Assembly: GCA_011390455.1 (NCBI GenBank)
Contig: JAABSI010000099.1
Coordinates: forward strand, 1-10,034
Direction of reading: 5' to 3'
DNA from: Trueperaceae bacterium
Lineage (GTDB): Bacteria; Deinococcota; Deinococci; Deinococcales; Trueperaceae
DNA: 10,034 nt
The position numbers and the translations under genes were made by a program. Below, piece after piece: positions 7,297 through 10,034 of the stretch. Position 1 is the first letter of the stretch; every line of letters begins with the position of its first letter. The notes under the pieces were generated by a model, which saw only the letters and a program-made list of their open reading frames with translations, was not told the DNA's origin and did no database searches.

Positions 7297-7297
7297 G
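7277..7297. promoter_or_regulatory. HAIR-like operator for HspR
   Basis: The HAIR consensus is CTTGAGT-N7-ACTCAAG. Here the right half is perfect (ACTCAAG, 7291-7297). The left half (TGTGAGC, 7277-7283) matches 4 of 7, keeping the TGAG core at exactly the expected spacing (TGAG-N9-CTCA). It lies 18-38 bp upstream of dnaJ, the first gene of the operon that encodes HspR itself. Position, spacing and cognate regulator agree. The weak half-site could mean modest affinity. Confidence 0.65.
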
Positions 7298-7302
7298 TCC
7301 GC

Positions 7303-7319
7303 AGCACCGTGCCGGTGCT
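7303..7319. promoter_or_regulatory. Perfect 7-bp inverted repeat in the divergent dnaJ / lipoprotein gap
   Basis: AGCACCG (7303-7309) and CGGTGCT (7313-7319) are exact reverse complements around TGC. The last T begins TACCCT (7319-7324), a possible TANNNT -10 box for the plus-strand lipoprotein gene at 7402. The repeat would therefore lie across that promoter as an operator. It is separate from the HAIR-like element 6 bp away. No clear -35 box is visible, so the promoter part is weak. Confidence 0.35.
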
Positions 7320-7401
7320 ACCCTGAGGTCGAGGGATCGATCGCGCCGGCGCCCGCCACGTGCGTGCGGAACCGGTCGCCGAACCTCGGTCGGAGGACCC
7401 G

Positions 7402-7746
7402 ATGGAACCACGCACCCGCCGCATCCTCGTCATGGTCGCCGCCGTTCTGCTCCTGGTGGCCGGTCTGGCCGCGTGCCGGAACGAGACCCAGAACCGCATC
7501 CGGCGCAGCATCCAGGACTTCACGAACGTCCGCATGTACATCACGGTGTACTCGTGGACCGGTGAGCCCGTGTTCGAAGGCCTGGTGGACGGCAAGGTCA
7601 CGCGCGCCAGCGCCCGCTCGGACGACGGCTCCGAGAACGCCGCCGGCGATTACGTGTACTGGTACGACGACCGAGGCCGCTACCACCAGACCAGCCTCCC
7701 CTACCTGACCACCACCTACGATCGCGGACCCGACGCGCTCCCCTGA
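7402..7746 (+). CDS. Small predicted lipoprotein of unknown function
   Basis: This 114-residue protein has an Arg-rich N-terminus, a hydrophobic stretch (about 8-20) and the lipobox GLAAC, so Cys25 is the likely lipidation site. The mature part of about 90 residues has an amphipathic start (RNETQNRIRRSIQDF) and then beta-like, Tyr-rich segments (VRMYITVYSW, DYVYWYDDRGRYHQ). I recognise no domain. The ATG at 7402 is chosen because GGAGG (7392-7396) sits 5 nt before it and it gives a proper signal peptide. An in-frame ATG at 7360 would add 14 charged residues. It is divergent from dnaJ and is followed by two more lipoprotein genes on the same strand, suggesting a shared role at the cell surface. 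The 133 bp to the next gene holds only short imperfect hairpins and an 8-bp direct repeat, GAGCGATC (7759-7766 and 7769-7776). Confidence 0.8.
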   Translation: MEPRTRRILVMVAAVLLLVAGLAACRNETQNRIRRSIQDFTNVRMYITVYSWTGEPVFEGLVDGKVTRASARSDDGSENAAGDYVYWYDDRGRYHQTSLPYLTTTYDRGPDALP

Positions 7747-7825
7747 GCGCTCGGCACGGAGCGATCGTGAGCGATCCGTGATGGCGGCGGCCGCACGCCT
7801 CACCGACCGGACCGCCGCGCTCGCC

Positions 7826-7831
7826 TAGGCT
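7826..7831 (+). promoter_or_regulatory. Weak candidate -10 box (TAGGCT) before the first DUF4384-like gene
   Basis: TAGGCT fits TANNNT and is the same hexamer seen upstream of the peptidase gene. It lies 48 nt before the ATG at 7880, leaving a leader of roughly 40 nt that contains the Shine-Dalgarno GGAAGGG (7867-7873). No clear -35 box is visible. Confidence 0.25.
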
Positions 7832-7879
7832 GGATCTGGGTCGCGATCGCGACCGCGTCCGACCTCGGAAGGGACCCTC

Positions 7880-8407
7880 ATGACGCACCGCATTCGGCGC
7901 CTCGCCGCCGCCTCGCTCGCGTTCGTCGCGCTCGTGGCCACGACGGCCGCCTGCACGATCACCTTCGTTCCCGGCGACGTCCTCGTCGACGTCGAGCGTC
8001 CGGCGCCTCGGCCGGCCGTCATCCAGCGCTTCGAGAGCGTGCGCAGCATCTACCGCGTCGGCGACGCGGTCTCCTTCCGCATCGCCACCGCGACCGCCGG
8101 CTACGTCACTCTGACCGCCATCGATCCCGACGGGAGCGTGTACGTGATCGCGCGCAACGTCCGCGTCGAAGGTGGCCGGATCCAGTCGATCCCGGCGTCG
8201 GACGCGCGCATCGCGTTCGTGGCGGTCCCCCCCACCGGGCGCCACGCGGTGCGCGCGCACTTCACGCCGCGCCGCACGTCGGAGACGGTCATCTTCACCG
8301 GCGTGGTCGGGATCGACGCCTGGTTCGCGCGCATCCGCCTCGAGCTCGACGGCACCGGCTACGCCATCGACGACACGGCCGAGGCCCGCTTCTCGATCGT
8401 CCGTTGA
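7880..8407 (+). CDS. DUF4384-like lipoprotein, copy 1
   Basis: This 175-residue protein has an N-terminal signal peptide ending ATTAAC, with Cys25 the likely lipidation site. Threonine at the -3 position is slightly unusual. TITFVPGD follows the cysteine. Residues about 55-130 resemble DUF4384, a beta-rich domain in bacterial surface and kinase-linked proteins. They include SIYRVGDAVSFRI, then AGYVTLTAIDPDGSVYVI, then PPTGRHAVRAHF. A tail with GIDAWFARIRLEL and DTAEARFSIVR follows. The function of DUF4384 is poorly known, and anchoring in the membrane facing the envelope is the only safe statement. GGAAGGG (7867-7873) is 6 nt before the ATG. The gene is paralogous to the next one along its whole length. 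Confidence 0.8.
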   Translation: MTHRIRRLAAASLAFVALVATTAACTITFVPGDVLVDVERPAPRPAVIQRFESVRSIYRVGDAVSFRIATATAGYVTLTAIDPDGSVYVIARNVRVEGGRIQSIPASDARIAFVAVPPTGRHAVRAHFTPRRTSETVIFTGVVGIDAWFARIRLELDGTGYAIDDTAEARFSIVR

Positions 8408-8430
8408 CGCACCCGCCCGGCCGTCCTTCG

Positions 8431-8445
8431 CCGTCCGTCGGACGG
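8431..8445 (+). repeat. Short hairpin between the two paralogous lipoprotein genes
   Basis: CCGTCC (8431-8436) and GGACGG (8440-8445) form a perfect 6-bp stem with a GTC loop, ending 3 nt before the GAGAGGA ribosome-binding region of the second gene. It could act as a processing or pausing site within a shared transcript. There is no U-run, so it is not a standard terminator. Confidence 0.35.
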
Positions 8446-8460
8446 CACGAGAGGAACCGT

Positions 8461-9039
8461 ATGCCCCACGCCCGTCGGATCCTGCCCTTCGTCCTCCCGC
8501 TCGCCTTGGTGCTGGCGGCCTGTTCGGTGACCTTCGTTCCGGGCAACGCCGAGGACGCCGTTCGGCCGACGCCCCCGAGCGAGACCGCCCGCCCGGAGCC
8601 GTCGCGGCCCGATCCCGAACGACCGGTCGCGCCCGCGACGCTCCCCGGCGACGGCTCCATCCTGCAGTTCGAGGTCACCCCGAACACCATCCGGCCGTCC
8701 TCGACGCTCATCTTCCGGACCCGGTTCGCGCGGGCGGGGTACCTGACCGTCAGCGCCATGGCGCCCAACGGACGAATCGAGGTGCTGCTGCGCAACGTGC
8801 CGGTTTCCCCGGGGTTCCAACTCGTGCCGCCCGTCGACGCTCCGCCGTCCGAGCGCATCCAGGCGAGCGCGCCGACGGGGCGTTGGGTCCTGCGCGCGCA
8901 GTTCGCCGAGGTGCGGACCGCCGCCCGGTACCAGAACGTCCAGGGCTACGACGCGTGGACCGAGGCCGTGGCCGACGATCTGCGCGGCGCTGCGAACGCG
9001 AGCGTCTACGAGACCGCGTACGAGGTGGAGTCGCGCTGA
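8461..9039 (+). CDS. DUF4384-like lipoprotein, copy 2
   Basis: This 192-residue protein has a textbook lipobox, LVLAAC (Cys21), followed by SVTFVPGN, nearly the same motif as its upstream neighbour. A Pro/Glu/Arg-rich linker (about 34-63) absent from copy 1 would hold the domain away from the membrane. The domain (about 68-150) shows AGYLTVSAMAPNGRIEVLLRN, then PTGRWVLRAQF, then GYDAWTEAV, aligning block by block with copy 1. The ATG at 8461 has AGGA 5 nt upstream and gives the proper signal peptide. An earlier in-frame ATG at 8404 is rejected because it overlaps copy 1 and puts 19 extra residues before the signal sequence. The 53-nt gap and shared strand suggest one transcript with copy 1. 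Function is unknown. Confidence 0.82.
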   Translation: MPHARRILPFVLPLALVLAACSVTFVPGNAEDAVRPTPPSETARPEPSRPDPERPVAPATLPGDGSILQFEVTPNTIRPSSTLIFRTRFARAGYLTVSAMAPNGRIEVLLRNVPVSPGFQLVPPVDAPPSERIQASAPTGRWVLRAQFAEVRTAARYQNVQGYDAWTEAVADDLRGAANASVYETAYEVESR

Positions 9040-9052
9040 TCCTCGGCAGCGC

Positions 9053-9074
9053 CGCGCGTGTCGTGCCACGCGCG
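9053..9074. repeat. Perfect 8-bp inverted repeat at the -35 region of the yebC promoter
   Basis: CGCGCGTG (9053-9060) and CACGCGCG (9067-9074) pair exactly around a 6-nt loop. It starts 14 nt after the stop of the second lipoprotein gene and ends 9 nt before TACAAT. It could be a hairpin ending the lipoprotein transcript or an operator over the -35 position. No U-run follows, and no good -35 hexamer is seen. Confidence 0.4.
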
Positions 9075-9082
9075 CCCTGGGG

Positions 9083-9088
9083 TACAAT
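9083..9088 (+). promoter_or_regulatory. -10 box TACAAT of the yebC leader promoter
   Basis: TACAAT differs from the sigma-A consensus TATAAT at one base and stands out in GC-rich DNA. It ends 6 nt before the ATG at 9095, so transcription would start at or beside that ATG, giving a leaderless mRNA for the 28-codon leader ORF. The first base of yebC would lie about 73 nt into the transcript. The -35 region is poor and is covered by an inverted repeat. Confidence 0.55.
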
Positions 9089-9094
9089 GCCTGT

Positions 9095-9181
9095 ATGCGA
9101 CCGCCGCTCGACGCGGCCGAGGGTCTCCCCCTCGGCCGCGTCGAGCGAGCGGCGGAAGGCAGGCGACGTGGCAGGCCATAG
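9095..9181 (+). CDS. Candidate 28-codon leader peptide overlapping yebC
   Basis: ATG at 9095 opens 28 codons ending with TAG at 9179-9181. The peptide begins MRPPLDAAEG and ends RRRGRP. It starts 6 nt after TACAAT, the spacing expected for a leaderless message. It runs through both arms of the large hairpin (9101-9155) and ends 14 nt inside yebC in another frame. The two Pro codons (9101-9106) are the bases that pair with 9150-9155 next to the yebC Shine-Dalgarno sequence. YebC-family proteins are reported to relieve ribosome stalling at proline runs, so a regulatory leader is an attractive inference. No homology supports it. One Pro-Pro near the start is only a mild stall signal, and chance occurrence in GC-rich DNA is possible. 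Confidence 0.35.
   Translation: MRPPLDAAEGLPLGRVERAAEGRRRGRP
9101..9155 (+). promoter_or_regulatory. 23-bp near-perfect hairpin in the yebC 5' leader
   Basis: CTCGACGCGGCCGAGGG (9107-9123) pairs perfectly with 9129-9145 around the loop TCTCC. The stem continues with CCGCCG (9101-9106) against CGGCGG (9150-9155), with a 4-nt CGAG bulge (9146-9149) that repeats the preceding CGAG. Its foot takes up the first two G of the GGAAGG Shine-Dalgarno region (9154-9159), 13 nt before the yebC GTG. No U-run follows, so it is not an intrinsic terminator. Control of translation or of mRNA stability fits better. Confidence 0.75.
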
Positions 9182-9905
9182 CAAGTGGTCACAGATCAAG
9201 CGCAAGAAGGCTGTGAACGACAAGCAGCGCGGCAAGGTGATCAGCCAGCACATCCGGGTGATCCAGACCGCGGTGCGTGAGGGCGGCGGCGGCGATCCCT
9301 CGGCCAACCTCGCGCTGAAGAACGCGCTCGCCGCAGCGAAGAACGACAACGTGCCCGTGGACAACATCGACCGGGCGATCGAGCGGGGCCTAGGCGCCGC
9401 CGAGGGTGGCTCGGTGTTCGAGACCGTCGCGTACGAGGGCTACGGCCCCTCCGGGGTGGCGATCCTCGTCGAGGCGCTCACCGACAACCGCAACCGGACG
9501 GCCGGCGAGGTCCGCCACGTCTTCACCAAGCGCGGTGGGAACCTCTCCGGGAGCGTCGCCTGGCAGTTCGAGACCAAAGGCGTGATCGTGGTCACGAGCA
9601 CGGCCGATGCGGTCTCCGAGGCCGCGATCGAGGCGGGGGCGGAAGACCTCGAGGTGGAGGACGGGGCGACGGTGATCACGACCTCGGCGACCGAGCTCTA
9701 CGCGGTGGTCGAAGCGCTGCAGGCGGCAGGGTTCGAGCCGGAGTCCAGCGAGCTGACCAAGGTGCCGCAGACGACCACCGAGCTTTCCGGTGAGGACGCG
9801 GCGAAGGTCGTCGCCTTCATGGAGGCGCTCGAAGACCTCGACGACGTTCAGAACGTATACAGCACCGCGGACCTGTCGGCGCACGCCGACGCGGTCGCGG
9901 GCTGA
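9168..9905 (+). CDS. yebC: YebC/PmpR family protein (TACO1-like translation factor / transcription regulator)
   Basis: This 245-residue protein has the standard length for the family. It opens with MAGHSKWSQIKRKKAVNDKQRG and contains the conserved core YEGYGPSGVAILVEALTDN, followed by NRTAGEVRHVF, then KRGGNLSGSVAWQF. Family members were long described as DNA-binding regulators (PmpR). More recent work on TACO1 and bacterial homologs shows ribosome binding and relief of stalling at proline runs. Which role applies cannot be settled from sequence, though the leader upstream favours a translational link. The start is GTG at 9168, giving the conserved N-terminus, with GGAAGG (9154-9159) and AGG (9161-9163) upstream. 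The frame stays open upstream for about 1 kb only as a shadow of the lipoprotein genes. The next gene follows after 10 nt. Confidence 0.95.
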   Translation: MAGHSKWSQIKRKKAVNDKQRGKVISQHIRVIQTAVREGGGGDPSANLALKNALAAAKNDNVPVDNIDRAIERGLGAAEGGSVFETVAYEGYGPSGVAILVEALTDNRNRTAGEVRHVFTKRGGNLSGSVAWQFETKGVIVVTSTADAVSEAAIEAGAEDLEVEDGATVITTSATELYAVVEALQAAGFEPESSELTKVPQTTTELSGEDAAKVVAFMEALEDLDDVQNVYSTADLSAHADAVAG

Positions 9906-9915
9906 GGAGGTGTCC

Positions 9916-10034
9916 ATGGGCTTCCCGACCGCGGGCTTCCCGACCGCCGCCTGGGACGACGTCCCGCAGATCACCGGGTCGCAGATGCAGCAGCTGATCA
10001 TGCTCGCGACGGGCAAGTACGGCCTCGACAGCCG
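9916..10034 (+). CDS. nnr: Probable NAD(P)H-hydrate epimerase, N-terminal part (partial)
   Basis: The gene starts at ATG 9916 and runs off the window after 39 codons. Its Shine-Dalgarno GAGGAGG (9904-9910) overlaps the yebC stop, so the two are probably co-transcribed and coupled. After an N-terminal extension, VPQITGSQMQQLIMLATGKYGL matches the opening helix of YjeF_N proteins, where ITxxQM and a later YG precede the LMENAG motif. That motif would lie just past the window edge and cannot be seen. Such enzymes epimerise hydrated NAD(P)H for repair, often fused to or next to the ADP-dependent dehydratase. The extension carries a tandem GFPTA-GFPTA repeat. The family call rests on about 20 residues. 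Confidence 0.55.
   Translation, partial: MGFPTAGFPTAAWDDVPQITGSQMQQLIMLATGKYGLDS
9918..9947 (+). repeat. Perfect 15-bp tandem duplication inside the epimerase start region
   Basis: GGGCTTCCCGACCGC occurs twice back to back (9918-9932 and 9933-9947), encoding GFPTA twice in frame. It is exact at DNA level, so it is probably recent, and it keeps the reading frame. It falls between the start codon and the first conserved motif. Confidence 0.85.

Noticed and set aside
7781..7828. 15-codon ORF (ATG at 7781) between two lipoprotein genes
   Set aside because: It has no ribosome-binding site, is Ala-rich and low in complexity, and is within chance expectation.
8172..9167. Long upstream extension of the yebC frame
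   Set aside because: It covers the second lipoprotein gene out of frame. The family N-terminus MAGHSKW starts exactly at the GTG at 9168.

Overview
This is a very GC-rich (roughly 70%) window of bacterial chromosome. Genes are tightly packed and nearly all codons end in G or C. No transposase, integrase, CRISPR array, rRNA or tRNA gene was seen. The best guess at lineage is Deinococcota (Deinococcus/Truepera-like), with moderate to low confidence. It rests on HspR-type heat-shock control, DUF4384-like surface lipoproteins, and TANNNT -10 boxes lying only 6-7 nt before start codons, as in leaderless mRNAs of that phylum. An actinobacterial-like origin is not excluded.

Left part, 1-850. The last 48 codons of an unrecognised plus-strand gene end at 149. 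A short AT-richer convergent gap follows, with a perfect TGATAAG/CTTATCA palindrome. Next is a minus-strand group I truncated hemoglobin (247-630). The gap between it and smc looks like dead space but holds a start-less, codon-biased plus-strand fragment (671-850). Its sequence resembles the C-terminus of HTTM/vitamin-K-dependent-carboxylase-like proteins.

Central minus-strand block, 7259 down to 847. The order of transcription is dnaJ, hspR, an M20 metallopeptidase and smc. dnaJ and hspR overlap by ATGA, the peptidase follows after 65 bp, and smc starts 16 nt after the peptidase stop. A HAIR-like inverted repeat (7277-7297) lies over the -35 region of the dnaJ promoter, so HspR probably represses its own operon. 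DnaJ is unusual in keeping only one pair of CxxC zinc motifs, and SMC has LSVGE in place of LSGGE.

Right plus-strand block, 7402-10034. Three small predicted lipoproteins come first: one of unknown type, then two tandem DUF4384-like paralogs sharing a TFVPG motif after the lipidated cysteine. They are followed by yebC, the polyproline-stall/PmpR family, and by the start of a probable NAD(P)H-hydrate epimerase gene.

The most interesting signal is the yebC leader. A near-consensus TACAAT box sits 6 nt before an ATG that opens a 28-codon ORF beginning Met-Arg-Pro-Pro. This ORF runs through a 23-bp hairpin abutting the yebC Shine-Dalgarno sequence and overlaps the yebC start. The Pro-Pro codons are exactly the bases that pair at the foot of the hairpin. 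This suggests, as a hypothesis, a leader-peptide switch in which polyproline stalling controls the factor that relieves it.
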